From contig NW_024754898.1 in assembly GCF_018991925.1 (NCBI RefSeq), forward strand, positions 32,501 through 96,500: a DNA stretch of 64,000 bases, given 5' to 3'. The notes beneath the pieces were generated by a model, which made no database searches, was not told where the DNA came from, and saw nothing but the letters and a program-made list of their open reading frames with translations. Source of the stretch: Homarus americanus (Eukaryota > Arthropoda > Malacostraca > Decapoda > Nephropidae). Positions 24,530-39,900 of this stretch are shown here, piece by piece (position 1 is the stretch's first letter; each line of letters opens with the position of its first letter). Position numbers and translations under genes: made by a program.

Positions 24530-27250
24530 TAGACCATAGGAGCTCTAAACCTCAAGATGATCTACCCCCAAGGAGCTCTAGCCCACAGGGAGCTCAAGAC
24601 CACAAGGAGCTCTAGACCACAAGGAACGCTAGACCACAAGATGATCTACCCCCAAGGAGCTCTAGACCACAAGGAGCTACAGACCACAAGGAGCTCTAGA
24701 CCACAAGGAACTCTAGACCACAAGGAACTCTACCACAAGATGATCGACCCACAAGGAGCTCTAGACCACAAGATGATCTACCCCCAAGGAGCTCTAGACC
24801 ACAAGGAGCTCCAGACCACAAGGAGCTCTAGACCACAAGGAACTCTAGACCACAAGGAACTCTACCAACAAGATGATCGACCCACAAGGAGCTCTAGACC
24901 ACAAGGAGCTCTCCACCCAACCGAAGAAACTCTACCAACAAGGAGATCCAGACCACAAGATGATCTACCCACAAGGAGTTCTAGACCACAAGGAGCTCTA
25001 GACCACAAGATGATCGACCCACAAGGAGCTCTAGACCACAAGGAGCTCTAGACCACAAGGAGCTCTAGATCACAAGAAGCTCTACCCACAAGGAGCTCTA
25101 GACCACAAGATGATCTACCCCCAAGGAGCTCTAGACCACAAGGAGCTCCAGACCACAAGGAGCTCTAGACCACAAGGACCTCTAGACCACAAGGAACTCT
25201 ACCAACAAGATGATCTAGCCACAAGGAGCTCTTAACCACAAGGAGCTCTAGACCACAAGATGATCTACCCACAAGGAGCACTAGACCACAAGGAGCTTTA
25301 CACCACAAGATGATCTACCCACAAGGAGCTCTAGACCATAAGATGATCTACCCACAGAGAGCCCTAGACCACAAGATGAACGACCCAAGGAGCTCTAGAC
25401 CACAAGATGTCTAGCCACAAGGGCTCTAGATCACAAGGAGATTTAGACCACAAGATGATCTACAAGGAGCTCTATCCAAGATGATCTACCCACAGGGAGC
25501 TCTACACCACAAGATGATCTACCCACAAGGGGCTCTAGACCACAAGATGATCTACCCACAAGGAGCTCTAGACCACAAGATGATTAACCCACAAGGAGCT
25601 CTAAACCACAAGATGATCTACCACAAGCCTAGACCCACTCTCTAGACCACAGGGAACTCTAGACCACAAGATGATCTACCCCAAGGAGCTCTAGACCACT
25701 CTAATCCACAAGGTGCTCTAGACCACAAGGAACTCTACCAACATGATGATCGACCCACAAGGGCTCTGGACACAAGGACTCTAGACCACAAGGAACTCTA
25801 GGGGAACTCTACCAACAAGGAGATCTAGACCACAAGATGATCTACCTGCAAGGAGTTCTCGACCACAAGATGATCGACTCCACAAGGAGCTCTAGACCAC
25901 AAGGAGCTCTAAACCACAAGGAGCTCTAGATCACAAGAAGCTCTACCCACAAGGAGCTCTAGACCACAAGATGACCCCAAGGGCTCTAGACCACAAGGAG
26001 CGCCAGACCACAAGGAGCTCTCTCTAGACCACAAGCTCTAGACGATAAGATGATCTAGGCACAAGGAGCTCTAGACCACAAGGTGCTTTACACCACAAGA
26101 TGATCTACCCACAAGGAGCTCTAGACCACAAGATGATCTACCCACAGGCCCTAGACCACAAGATGATCTAGCCACAAGGAGCTCTAGACCACAAGGAGCT
26201 TTAGACCACAAGATGATCTACCCACAATGAGCTCTAGACCACAAGATGATTTACCCACAAGGAGCTCTAGACCACAAGGAGCTTTACACCAAGATGATCT
26301 ACCCACAAGGAGCTCTAGACCACAAGATGATCTACCCACAAAGCCCTAGACCACAAGATGATCGACCCGAGAGCTCTACCCAAGATGATCTAGCCACAGG
26401 AGCTCTGACCACAAGATGACACCCAAGATGATCTACCCACAAGGGCTCTAGACCACAAGGAGCTTTAGACCACAAGATGATCTACCAAGGGCTCTAGACA
26501 CAAGATGATCTACCCTGAGCAGACCACAAGATGATCACCACAAGAGCTCCTAGACCACAAGATGATCTACTTTAGACCACAAGATGATCTACCCACAAGG
26601 AGCTCTAGACCACAAGATGATCTACCCTAGACCAAAGAACTAGATGCCTCTATGATCCCACAAGGACTCTAGACCACAAGATGATCTACCCACAAGAGCT
26701 CTAGACCACAGGAGCTCTAGACCACAAGATCATCTACCCAAGGAAGGGATCTTCTAGACCACAAGATGATCTATCCACAAAGAGCTCTAGACCACAAGAT
26801 GATCTATCCACAGGAGCTCTAGACCACAAGGAGCTCTAGACCACAAGATGATCTACCCGGAGCTCTAGACCTCAAGATCATCTACCCACAAGGAGCTCTA
26901 GACCACAAGGATCTACCCAGGGCTCTAACCACAAGATGATCTGCAAAGGAGCTCTAGACCACAAGGGCTCTAGACCACAAGATGATCTACTCTAGACCAA
27001 AGATGATCTACCCAGAAGGGCTCTAGACCACAAGATGATCTACCCACAAGGAGCTCTAGACCACAAGATGATCTACCCACAAGGAGCTCTAGAACCACAA
27101 GATGATCTACCCACAAGGAGCTCTAGACCACAAGATGATCTACCCACAAGGAGCTCTAGACCACAAGATGATCTACCCACAAGGAGCTCTAGACCACACG
27201 GAGCTCTAGACCACAAGATGATCGACCCAGAAGGAGCTCTAGATCAGCTT
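24530..27250. repeat. Two-unit satellite: GGAGCTCTAGACCACAA (17 bp) and GATGATCTACCCACAA (16 bp)
   Basis: Two related units are mixed. Unit A (17 bp) is GGAGCTCTAGACCACAA; unit B (16 bp) is GATGATCTACCCACAA. In long stretches they alternate A-B, giving a 33-bp higher-order repeat (clearest 27,030-27,180). Elsewhere A runs without B. Unit A contains overlapping GAGCTC and TCTAGA. Segments near 24,600-24,900 and 25,030-25,250 repeat the same order of A, B and variant units, which suggests segmental duplication inside the array. Between about 25,370 and 27,000 deletions are frequent. Confidence 0.95.
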
Positions 27251-27262
27251 TATTCACCGATT

Positions 27263-27672
27263 AGTTGTCCCCGGTCTCCTTCTATTAGTAGTCGCCGGTC
27301 TCCTCCTATTAGTAGTCGCCGGTCTCCTCCTATTAGTAGTCGCCGGTCTCCTCCTATTAGTAGTCGCCGGTCTCCTTCTATTAGTAGTCGCATGTCTGCT
27401 CCTATTAGTAGTCGCCGGTCTCCTCCTATTAGTAGTCGCCGGTCTCCTTTTATTAGTAGTCGCCGGTCTCCTTCTATTAGTTGTCGCTGGTCTCCTATTA
27501 GTAGTCGCCGGTCTCCTTCTATTAGTTGTCACCGGTCGCTCTCCGTCAGTAGTCACCGGTCTCCCTTCCCCCATTAGTAGTCGCCGATCACTCTCCGTCA
27601 GTAGTCACCGGTCTCCCTTCCCCCATTAGTAGTCGCCGATCACTCTCCGTCAGTAGTCGCCGGTCTCCCTCG
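27263..27672. repeat. 24-bp tandem array (CCTCCTATTAGTAGTCGCCG + GTCT)
   Basis: About a dozen 24-bp units. Because 24 is a multiple of three, one plus frame encodes an uninterrupted Ser-Pro-Pro-Ile-Ser-Ser-Arg-Arg octapeptide repeat that mimics an RS domain. The 3' part (27,530-27,670) switches to a longer composite unit of about 51 bp containing CACTCTCCGTCAGTAGTC and CTCCCTTCCCCCATTAGTAG, repeated at least twice. No start, splice site or flanking coding sequence supports a gene. Confidence 0.93.
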
Positions 27673-27807
27673 CCAGCTGGCAGGAGCAGTCACACCCCGC
27701 CCTGTATGTGCCAGTGTTTAGGAACCGCTGCCCTGTTTGTTTATACTATGGACCTGCCTGTCGTTGAGGTTGGGGGGGGGGCGTGATGACGGCTGCTGGC
27801 CAAGATA

Positions 27808-27940
27808 AATAGTGTGTGTTGGGTGGTGAAGTTAGTGGTGTGTTGGGTGGTGAAGTTAGTGGTGCGTTGGGTGGTGAAGTTAGTGGGTGTTGGGTGGTGA
27901 AGTTAGTAGTGTGTTGGGTGGTGAAGTTAGTGGGTACAGT
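27808..27940. repeat. 24-bp tandem array (TGTGTTGGGTGGTGAAGTTA + GTGG)
   Basis: About five copies of a 24-bp unit with minor substitutions. This is a second 24-bp array within 200 bp of the first, with unrelated sequence. Confidence 0.9.
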
Positions 27941-28019
27941 CGTGCGGTGGTGGAGGTGACGGCATAGTCATGGGGTTGGGTCATGGACGAAACACGAGTC
28001 CAGGGGTGTGAGGTGTTAG

Positions 28020-28380
28020 GGCTAGGAGGTGGTGGTGTGTGTACGGCGTGTAGTGATGATGTGGTGGTTGTAGTGGGGGAAGGTGGAGACGTGGGCAGGT
28101 GGTGAGGAGGGTGGTTGTAGTGGGGGAAGGTGGAGACGTGGGCAGGTGGTGGTGGTTGTAGTGGGAAGGTGGAGACGTATGGCCAGGTGGTGGTGGTTGT
28201 AGTGGGGAAGGAGAATACGTGGCCAGCTGGTGGTGGTTGTAGTTGGGAAAGGTGGATAAATGGTCAGGTGGAGGCGTGGCCAGCTGGTCGTGGTTTTAGT
28301 GGGGAAAGGTGGAGAAATGGCCAGGTGGTGGTGGTTGTAGTGGGGGAAGGTGGAGGCGTGGCCAGGAGGAGGCAAGGAGG
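28020..28380. repeat. Imperfect minisatellite around GTGGTTGTAGTGGGGGAAGG
   Basis: Units of roughly 40-60 bp share GGTGGTTGTAGTGGGGAAGG, TGGAGACGTGG and CCAGGTGGTGG, with variable spacing. The plus strand is G-rich. Open frames on both strands are repeat artefacts. Confidence 0.85.
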
Positions 28381-28410
28381 AAGGTTCAAGGTCAGCCTCA
28401 GACTCAGTCG

Positions 28411-28579
<169 letters not shown>

Positions 28580-28905
28580 ATGAGCGGCTCGCCAACACAA
28601 ATACACTGGAGCCAGATTCCTCAAGGCTCGAACGATGAATATTCCTCGTAAGTGAGGATGCAAGAACACACCCAATAAGTTACCCTAAGATATTATAACA
28701 CACCTCAACTTAAGTTTTACCCTAAGTCAACCTGTTAAGTGTATTCTAACATCGTAGGAGCCTAAATACCTCACAATTTACATTCCCATACGGACACTAC
28801 TTTTCATCTAGATAACTAGAGTCACCTTGGCATTGAGTTATAATGACTGGGGGCTTTGGCGTCTTTTCTTTTTATCTAGGTAAGTAATTAAACGTCCGGG
28901 TGAAT
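28580..28905. other. Anonymous DNA
   Basis: No gene or repeat recognised. Confidence 0.5.
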
Positions 28906-28907
28906 CA

Positions 28908-28930
28908 ACAACAACAACAACAACAACAAC

Positions 28931-29014
<84 letters not shown>
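28908..29014. repeat. (CAA)n(TAA)n microsatellite
   Basis: CAA triplets pass into TAA/AAT triplets for about 105 bp. This is the same CAA-to-TAA transition seen at 5,983-6,060 and 63,850-63,890, typical of A-rich triplet tracts evolving by substitution. Confidence 0.93.
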
Positions 29015-29015
<1 letters not shown>

Positions 29016-29307
29016 CCATAATCACCATATAAGATCACTGTGTATCAGTAAGAATTCACGTATCGCAACTCTCGCCTTCATGATAATATAAACATGTATT
29101 TGTCGGTAATGATAGGTGAGCCATCCCCCCCCCTCCCACCAACACACAAAAGGCCAGGGGGCCACAACTCGGGACAATAATGACGGGAAACACTGATCAT
29201 CCAACTCGTTTGAGATCCTGTTGTGATGTGGCTATCTAACATATACTGGTTAAACTCAATGGCTAATATTTCAGAGTTATCCTGTTTACTCGTTTTCTCT
29301 CTCTCTA

Positions 29308-29338
<31 letters not shown>

Positions 29339-30050
29339 GGGAGGCTCGCTATCTTCATCTTTCACTCTACACACTTAAACACTTGTGTCATCCGTATACG
29401 TCATAATGGACGGACCTTATAGCCAGCGTTTGTAATCACTGTATACTGTAAAACATGGGATAATTGAGATGATTCTTATGTAGTGTGTGTGTGTGTGTGT
29501 GTGTAGACAGAGGCAGCCAGCCGTCTTGTGTTCTGTGCTACACCGTCGACACCACAATCACTCCCGGAAAAATCGCACAAGGTACCGTGTTCACTATTTA
29601 CTATTAAATTTCTAAATCTTTGGGAATCCGGTCTATGGATCCACAATCTCGTAGACTCTTACGTTAACATTTTCTACCTTAAGTGAGATTAAACACACAC
29701 TATAGTCTCTACCATAATTCTGACGCCATTCTGGAACGCATCTTTGAGTCGTAGGTGACGTGAGTTCATCTTTGCGTAGGAGCTGAAGTGAGTCAGGTAG
29801 ATACGTCATCACATCTCCAGTTATAGAAGAGGATTAATATAAGGTAAAGTCTGGGAGGAACACGAGGACCTGGAGACGTGGAGGAGGAGGAGACGCGGGC
29901 TGATAATTAGTCGGTGGCGCAGGATACTAAAACGTGACGTAATCACTGCTTGTAGACAATTAAACCCTCGCCGTGTTTACCAGCAGCAGCCAGACACCTA
30001 AATGAAGCTCTGTTTGTTGCTGGAGGACCTTGCTGGGTCATCCATCCTCT
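29015..30050. other. Anonymous DNA with short CA/TG tracts
   Basis: It holds (CA)n at about 29,309-29,335 and (TG)n at about 29,482-29,505. Near 29,780-29,810 it carries GCTGAAGTGAGTCAGGTAG, related to a motif at about 2,955-3,100. No recognisable coding sequence. Confidence 0.5.
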
Positions 30051-30054
30051 AGGT

Positions 30055-30262
30055 GCAGGAGGAGGAGGAGGAGGAGGCGCAGGAGAACGATGAAGAGGAG
30101 GAGGAAGACAAGGAGAACGACGACAACGATAATGACGACGTTAAGGACGATGAGAATGACGACGATGACGAAGACAACGAAAATGATGTCAACATAAACG
30201 AGGAGGATAATAGCGACGAGGAGGACGACGACGACCACCACCACCACCACCACCACCACCAC
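30055..30262. repeat. Purine triplet tract GAG/GAA to GAC/GAT, ending in CAC triplets
   Basis: Irregular GAN triplets for about 175 bp, followed by about nine CAC triplets. In one plus frame this reads as a Glu/Asp/Asn block followed by nine His, inside a 120-codon open frame (30,053-30,415). Acidic low-complexity exons exist, so coding cannot be fully excluded. I see no conserved flanks or convincing splice sites and treat it as a degenerate microsatellite. Confidence 0.7.
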
Positions 30263-30975
30263 CTGGAAGCCCTGGTGTGCCACAATGAACCACCTCCTTG
30301 TGTGCAGCTTCCTGGAGAGGGTCATGTTGGGTGGTCACGGACAACACCAGCTCACAGGTCAAGGGCTTCACCCGCTCCACCTCCCGCTAATACGTCATTA
30401 ACTATCATTAACTAACTAACACCGAGTACAGCAGCTGTGTAGGGTAGTTTACGGAGCCTGCATTTTGTCAGAGCAATAACCGCCTTTCTTTACCTGACTG
30501 ATGTATGTTTTTTCCCCCACGGTGAAAGATACCCTCTCTCTCTTTATATAAACTGGTTGATGGATGATTCTTTTCCCAAGGACGAGGACAAATAACCATT
30601 TCTTGTTCATCCTTGTGTTTACTGGAACTAGGAAAAAATAAGCAGTTTTCAAAGCCAACAATTCGACACCCATGCCTGATTAATTATCTTCTCATTACCA
30701 CACGCACAAATAAACACATATAATTAATTATCTATTCTCACAATTGGCTTACAAATGATTTAAATGCTGTTGTAATAAACCATTCATGTTTATGTGGCTA
30801 CGGGGGGCAGTGAAGACCTTTATTAAACACAATGTAACTGAATTAATATTGTATTTCATTGAAAGGAACCAAATTTATAGTGGAACTTTATTTATATCAT
30901 TTAAGTAAGAAAGACGTATATTGATAATTCCCTATTACATGTTCACAAAATCTGGCTGTATGAGAGGCAGACAGA
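30263..30975. other. Anonymous AT-rich DNA
   Basis: Left flank of the 20-kb array. It ends GAGGCAGACAGAAGCTACCAG before the first complete unit. No gene recognised. Confidence 0.5.
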
Positions 30976-33900
30976 AGCTACCAGAACACAACACCTACCA
31001 GCACACACAACACCTACCAGACCACAACACCCACCAGTACACAACACCCACCAGCACACAACACCCACCAGAACACAACACCTACCAGACCACAACACCT
31101 ACCAGCACACACAACACCCACCAGACCACAACACCTACCAGACCACAACACCTACCAGCACACACAACACCCACCAGACCACAACACCTACCAGCACACA
31201 ACACCTACCAGTACACAACACCTACCAGCACACAACACCTACCAGACCACAACACCTACCAGCACACAACACCTACCAGTACACACAACACCTACCAGCA
31301 CACAACACCTACCAGACCACAACACCTACCAGGACCACAACACCTACCAGACCACACACCTACCAGTACACACCTACCAGCACACAACACCTACCAGACC
31401 ACACCTACCTCAGCACACAACACCTACCTCAGTACACAACACCTACCAGCACACAACACCTACTAGACCACACAACACCTACTCAGCACACAACACCTAC
31501 CAGTACACAACACCTACCAGCACACAACACCTACTCAGGACCACACAACACCCACAGCACACAACACCTACCAGTACACAACACCTACCAGTACACAACA
31601 CCTACCAGTACACAACACCTACCAGTACACAACACCTACCAGAACACAACACCTACCAGCACACAACACCTACCAGTACACAATACCCACCAGTACACAA
31701 CACCCACCAGTACACACACCTACCAGCACACAACACCTACTCAGTACACAACACCTACCAGACCACAACACCTACCAGCACACAACACCCACCAGCACAC
31801 AACACCTACCAGTACACAACACCTACCAGTACACAACACCTACCAGACCACACAACACCTACCACAGCACACAACAACACTCCACTAGTACACAACACCT
31901 ACCAGTACACAACACCTACCAGTACACAACACCTACCAGTACACAACACCCACCAGTACACAACACCTACCAGTACACAACACCCTACTCAGAACACAAC
32001 ACCCACCAGCACACAACACCTACCAGTACACACACCTACCAGTACACAACACACCTACCAGTACACACAACACCTACCAGCACACAACACCTACCAATAG
32101 TACACAACACCCACCAGACCACACACCTACCAGTACACAACACCTACCAGTACACAAACACCTACTCAGTACACAACACCCACCAGTACACAACACCTAC
32201 CAGAATTCCACAACACCTACCAAAGCACACACAACACCCACCAGCACACAACACCCACCAGTACACACACCTACCAGTACACACAACACCCACCAGTACA
32301 CAACACCTACCAGCACACAACACCTACCAGTACACAACACCTACCAGTACACAACACCTACCAGTACACACACCTACCAGTACACAACACCCACTCAGTA
32401 CACAACACCTACCAGAACACAACACCTACCAGCACACAAACACCACCAGTACACAACACCTACCAGTACACAACACCTACCTCAGTACACAACACCTACC
32501 AGAACACAACACCCACCAGCACACAACACCTACCAGCACACAACACCTACCAGTACACAACACCTACCAGTACACAACACCTACCAGCACACAACACCTA
32601 CCAGCACACAACACCCACTCAGCACACAACACCCACCAGCACACAACACCTACCAGTACACACAACACCCACCAGTACACAACACCTACCAGTACACAAC
32701 ACCTACCTCAGTACACAACACCTACCAGAACACAAACACCCACCAGCACACAACACCCAATTAGTACACAACACCTACTCAGTACACACACCTACCAGCA
32801 CAACACCTACCAGCACACAACACCTACCAGTACACAACACCTACCAGTACACACACCTACCAGTACACAACACCTACCAGTACACAATACCTACCAGTAC
32901 ACAACACCTACCAGTACACAACACCTACCAGCACACAACACCTACCAGTACACAACACCTACCAGTACACAATACTCACCAGTACACAACACCTACCAGT
33001 ACACACACCTACCAGTACACAACACCTACCAGTACACACAACACCTACCAGTACACAACACCTACCAGACCACAACACCTACCAGTACACAACACCTACC
33101 AGCACACAACACCTACTCAGACCACAACACCTACCAGTACACAACACCTACCAGTACACAACACCTACCAGAACACAACACCTACTCAGTACACAACACC
33201 TACCAGAACACAACACCTACCAGCACACAACACCTACTTCAGTACACAACACCTACCAGTACACAACACCTACCAGTACACAACACCTACCAGTACACAC
33301 ACCCACCAGTACACAACACCTACCAGTACACAACACCCACCAGAACACAACACCCACCAGCACACACCTACCAGCACACACGACCTACCAGTACACAACA
33401 CTGAACCAGTACACAACAACACCCACCAGTACACACACCTACTCAGTACACAACACCTACCAGCACACAACACCTACCAGAACACAACACCTACCAGCAC
33501 AACACCTACCAGTACACAACACCTTACCAGAAACATACAACACCTACTAGTACACACAAATACCTACCAGTACAATAACACCTACCAGTGTACACAACAC
33601 CCACCAGTACACAACACCTACCAGAACACAACACCTACCAGCACACAACACCCACCAGCACACAACACCCCACCAGAACACAACACCCACCAGCACACAA
33701 CACCCACCAGTACACAACACCTACCAGTACACAACACCTACCAGACCACAACACCTAGTACCAGTACACACAACACCTACCAGTACACAACACCTACCAG
33801 TACACAACACCTTACCAGCACACAACACCTACTCAGTACACAACACCTACTCAGCACACAACACCTACCAGTACACACACCTACCAGAACACAACACCTA

Positions 33901-36900
33901 CCAGAACACAACACCTACCAGCACACAACACCTACCAGCACACAACACCTACCAGAACACAACACCTACCAGCACACAACACCTACCAGAACACAACACC
34001 CACCTGCACACAACACCTACCAGACCACAACACCTACCAGAACACAACACCTACCAGACCACAACACCCACCAGTACATGCCACCCTACCAGCACACAAC
34101 ACCTACCAGAACACAACACCTACCAGCACACAACACCTGGGCACCAGTACACACAACACCTACTCAGCACACAACACCTACCAGCACACAACACCTACCA
34201 GCACACAACACCTACCAGCACACAACACCTACCAGCACACAACACCAGACCACAAACACCTACCAGAACACAACACCTACCAGACCACAACACCTACCAG
34301 TACACAACACCCACCAGCACACACAATCACCAGAACACAACACCCACCAGCACACAACACCTACCAGCACACACCTACCAGTACACACACCTACCAGCAC
34401 ACAACACCTACCAGCACACAACACCTACCAGCACACAACACCTACCAGTACACAACACCTACCAGCACACAACACCCACCAGTACACAACACCTACAAAG
34501 TACACACAACACCTGCCAGAACACAACACCTACCAGCACACAACACCTACCAGCACACAACACCTACCAGAACACAACACCTACTCAGACCACAACACCT
34601 ACCAGTACACAACACCTACCAGCACACAACACCTACCAGTACACACAACACCCACCAGAACACAAACACCTACAAAGCACACAACACCTGCCAGACCACA
34701 ACACCTACCAGTACACAACACCTACCAGAACACAACACCTACAAAGTACACAACACCCGCCAGACCACAACACCCACCAGCACACAACACCTACCAGAAC
34801 ACAACACCTACCAGACCACAACACCTACCAGCACACAACACCTACCAGTACACAACACCTACCAGCACACAACACCTACCAGCACACAACACCTACCAGC
34901 ACAACACCCACCAGCACATAACACCCACCAGCACACAACACCTACCAGCACACAACAACACCTAACAGCACACAACACCCACCAGAACACAACACCTACC
35001 AGACCACAACACCTGACCAGCACAACACCTACCAGCACATAACACCTACCAGCACACAACACCTACCAGCACACAACACCTACCAGCACACAACACCTAC
35101 CAGAACACAACACCTACCAGTACACAACACCTACCAGCACACACAACACCCACCAGAACACAACACCTACCAGACCACAACACCTACCACACAACACCTA
35201 CCAGCACACAACACCTACCAGAACACAACACCTACCAGCACACAACACCTACCAGCACACAACACCTTACCAGTACACAACACCTACCAGCACACAACAC
35301 CTACCAGCACACAACACCTACCAGCACACAACACCTACCAGTACACAACACCTACCAGCACACAACACCCACCAGTACACAACACCTACAAAGTACACAA
35401 CACCCACCAGCACACAACACCTACCAGAACACAACACCTACCAGTGCACACAACACCTACTCAGCACACAACACCTACCAGAACACAACACCTACCAGTA
35501 CACAACACCTACCAGACCACAACACCTACCAGCACACAACACCTACCAGTACACAACACCTACCAGCACACACAACACCTACCAGCACATAACACCTACC
35601 AGCACACAACACCTACCAGCACACAACACCCACCAGCACACAACACCTACCAGAACACAACACCCACCAGTACACAACACCTACCAGCACACAACACCTA
35701 CCAGAACACAACACCACCAGACCACAACACCCACCAGTACACAACACCCACCAGCACACAAACATCCACAGAACACAACACCTACCAGCACACAACACCT
35801 ACCAGCACACAACACCTACCAGTACACAACACCTACTCAGCACACAACACCTACCAGCACACAAACACCTACCAGTACACAACACCTACCAGCACACAAC
35901 ACCTACCAGCACACACCTACCAGTACACAACACCAGCACACACCCACCAGTACACAATACCTACCAGAACACAACACCCACCAGAACACAACACCTACCA
36001 GCACACACAACACCTACCAGCACACAACACCCACCAGAACACAACACCTACCAGCACACAACACCTACCAGCACACAACACCTACCAGAACACAACACCT
36101 ACCAGTACACAACACCTACCAGACCACAACACCTACCAGAACACAACACCTACTCAGACCACAACACCTACCAGTACACAACACCCACCAGCACCACAAC
36201 ACCTACCAGAACACAACACCTACCAGCACACAACACCTACCAGTACACAACACCTACCAGCACAACACCCACCAGCACACAACACCTACCAGCACACAAC
36301 ACCTACCAGCACACAACACCTACCAGTACACAACACCTACCAGACCACAACACCCACCAGAACACAACACCTACCAGACCACAACACCTACCAGTACACA
36401 ACACCTACCAGCACACACAACACCTACCAGAACACAACACCTACCAGCACACAACACCTACCAGCACACACCTACCAGTACACAACAACACCCCACCAGC
36501 ACACAACACCCACCAGCACAACACCTACCAGCACACAACACCTACCAGTACACAACACCTACCAGCACACAACACCCACCAGTACACAACACCTACAAAG
36601 TACACACACCCAAGCCAGAACACAACACCTACCAGCACACAACACCCACCAGCCACACAACACCTACCAGAACACAACACCTACTCAGACCACAACACCT
36701 ACTCAGTACACAACACCTACTCAGCACACAACACCTACCAGTACACAACACTCCACCAGAACACAACACCTAAGAAGTACACAACACCTGCCAGACCACA
36801 ACACCTACCAGTACACAACACCTACCAGAACACAACACCTACAAAAGTACAATGTAACACCCGCCAGACCACGGGACCTACCAGCACACAACACCTACCA

Positions 36901-39900
36901 GAACACAACACCTACCAGACCACAACACCTACCAGCACAACACCTACCAGTACACAACACCTACCAGCACACAACAACACCTACCAGCACACAACACCCA
37001 CAGCACACAACACCTACCAGCACATAACACCTACCAGCACACAACACCTACCAGCACACAACACCTACCAGCACACAACACCCACCAGAACACAACACCT
37101 ACCAGACCACAACACCTACCAGCACACAACACCTACCAGCACATATAACACCTACCAGCACACAACACCCTACCAGCACACACAACACCTTACCAGCACA
37201 CAACACCTACCAGAACACAACACCTACTCAGTACACAACACCCACAGCACACAACACCTACCAGAACACAACACCTACCTCGCAGGACCACAACACCCAC
37301 TCAGTACACAACACCTACCACACCCACCAGAACACAACACCTACCAGCACACAACACCTACCAGCACACAACACCCACAGTACACAACACCTACCAGCAC
37401 ACAACACCTACCAGCACACAAAGGCCCACCAGCACAACACCTACCAGTACACAACACCTACCAGCACACAACACCTACCAGCACACAACACCTACAAAGT
37501 ACACAACACCTACCAGCACACAACACCACGAACACAACACCTTACCAGTACACAACACCTACCAGCACACAACACCTACCAGAACACAACACCTACCAGC
37601 CACAACACCTACTAGACCACAACACCTACCAGCACACAACACCTACCAGTACACAACACCTACCAGCACACAACACCTACCAGCACACACAACACCTACC
37701 AGACCACAAACACCACCAGTACACAACACCTACCAGCACACACAACACCCACCAGTACACAACACCTACCACAGAACACAACACCTACCAGACCACAACA
37801 CTCACCAGTACACACACCTACCAGACCACAACACCTACCACAACACCTACCAGTACACAAACACCCCAGAAGTACAACACCCACCAGCACACAACACCTA
37901 CCAGAACACAACACACCTACCAGTACACAACACCTACCAGCACACAACACCTACCAGCACACAACACCTACCAGTACACAACACCTACCAGAACACAACA
38001 CCTACCAGACTACAACACCTACCAGTACACAACACACTAGTACACACCTACCAGACCACAAATACCTACCAGCACACAACACCCTCAGCACACAACACCT
38101 ACCAGCAATGCACAACACACCTACCAGACCACAACACCTACCAGAACACAACACTACCAGTACACAACACCTACAAAGTACACACAACACCTACCAGCAC
38201 ACAACACCTACCAGGAACACAACACCTACCAGTACAACACCTACCAGCACACAACACCTACCAGAACACAACACCTACCAGTACACAACACCTACCAGCA
38301 CACAACACCTACCAGAACAACACAACACCTACCAGTACACAACACCTACCAGACCACAACACCTACCAGCACACAACACCTACCAGTACACAACACCTAC
38401 CAGCACACAACACCTACCAGCACACAACACCTACCAGACCACAAACACCCACCAGACCACAACACCCACCAGCACACAACACCCACCAGTACACAACACC
38501 CAACAGCAACAACACCCTCAGGATCACAACACCCACTCAGCACACAACACCCACCAGTACACAACACCCAGCAAAGTACACACCACCCACCAGCACACAA
38601 CACCCACCAGAACACAACACCCACCAGTACACACACCCACCAGCACACAACACCTACCAGAACACAACACCTACCAGTACACAACACCTACCAGACCACA
38701 ACACCTACCAGCACACAACACCTACCAGTACACAACACCTACCAGCACACAACACCTACCAGCACACAACACCTCACAGACCACAACACCTACCAGTACA
38801 CACAACACCTACCAGCACACAACACCTACCAGTACACAACACCTACCAGAACACAACACCTACCAGACCACAACACCCACCAGTACACAACACCCACTCA
38901 AAGACACAACACCCACCAGTACACACAACACCCACCAGCACACAACACCTACCAGAACACAACACCTACCAGAACACAAGACCCACCAGAACACAACACC
39001 TACCAGCACACAACACCTACCAGCACACAACACCTACCAGCACACAACACCTACCAGAACACAACACCTACGAACACAAATTGATCACCAGCACACAACA
39101 CCCACCAGACCACAACACCTACCACAGAACACAAACACCCACCAGCACACAACACCTACCAGACCACAACACCCACCAGAACACAACACCCACCAGCACA
39201 CAACACCCACCAGCACACAACACCCACCAGAACATAAACCACCCACCAGAACACAACACCCACAGCACACAACACCTACCAGAACACAACACCTACCAGA
39301 CCACAACACCCACCAGTACACAACACCCACCAGAACACAACACCTACCAGAACACAACACCTACCAGTACACAACACCCAACACCAGTACACAACAACAC
39401 CTACCAGACCACAACACCTACCAGTACACAACACCTACCAGCACACAACACCCACCAGTACACAACACCTACCAGAACACAACACCTACCAGGACCACAA
39501 CACCCACCAGCACACAACACCCACCAGAACACAACACCTACCAGAACACAACACCCACCAGTACACAACACCCACCAGTACACAACACCCACCAGACCAC
39601 AACACCTACCAGTACACAACACCCACAGCACACAACACCTACCAGTACAACACCTACCAGAACACAACACCTACCAGACCACAACACCTACCAGCACACA
39701 ACACCTACCAGCACACAACACCTACCAGACCACAACACCTACCAGCCACAACACCTACCAGAACACAACACCTACCAGTACACAACAACACCTACCAGAA
39801 CACAACACCTACCAGAACACAACACCTACCAGAACACAACACCTACCAGACCACAACACCTACCAGAACACAAACACCCACCAGTACACAACACCTACCA

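Noticed and set aside
27035..27577. SR-protein-like domain (Ser-Pro-Pro-Ile-Ser-Ser-Arg-Arg repeats)
   Set aside because: It is generated by a 24-bp tandem unit that happens to be a multiple of three; the upstream half of the frame is the unrelated GAGCTC satellite and no RNA-binding domain is nearby.
30053..30415. Acidic protein exon followed by a polyhistidine stretch
   Set aside because: The Glu/Asp block follows from GAN triplets and the His run from CAC triplets; the flanking residues match nothing I recognise and splice support is lacking. Kept as a repeat with this caveat.
33270..33473. Cys/Val/Trp-rich minus-strand frames resembling keratin-associated or metallothionein-like proteins
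   Set aside because: These are the complement reading of the same 17-bp satellite and recur wherever phase permits.
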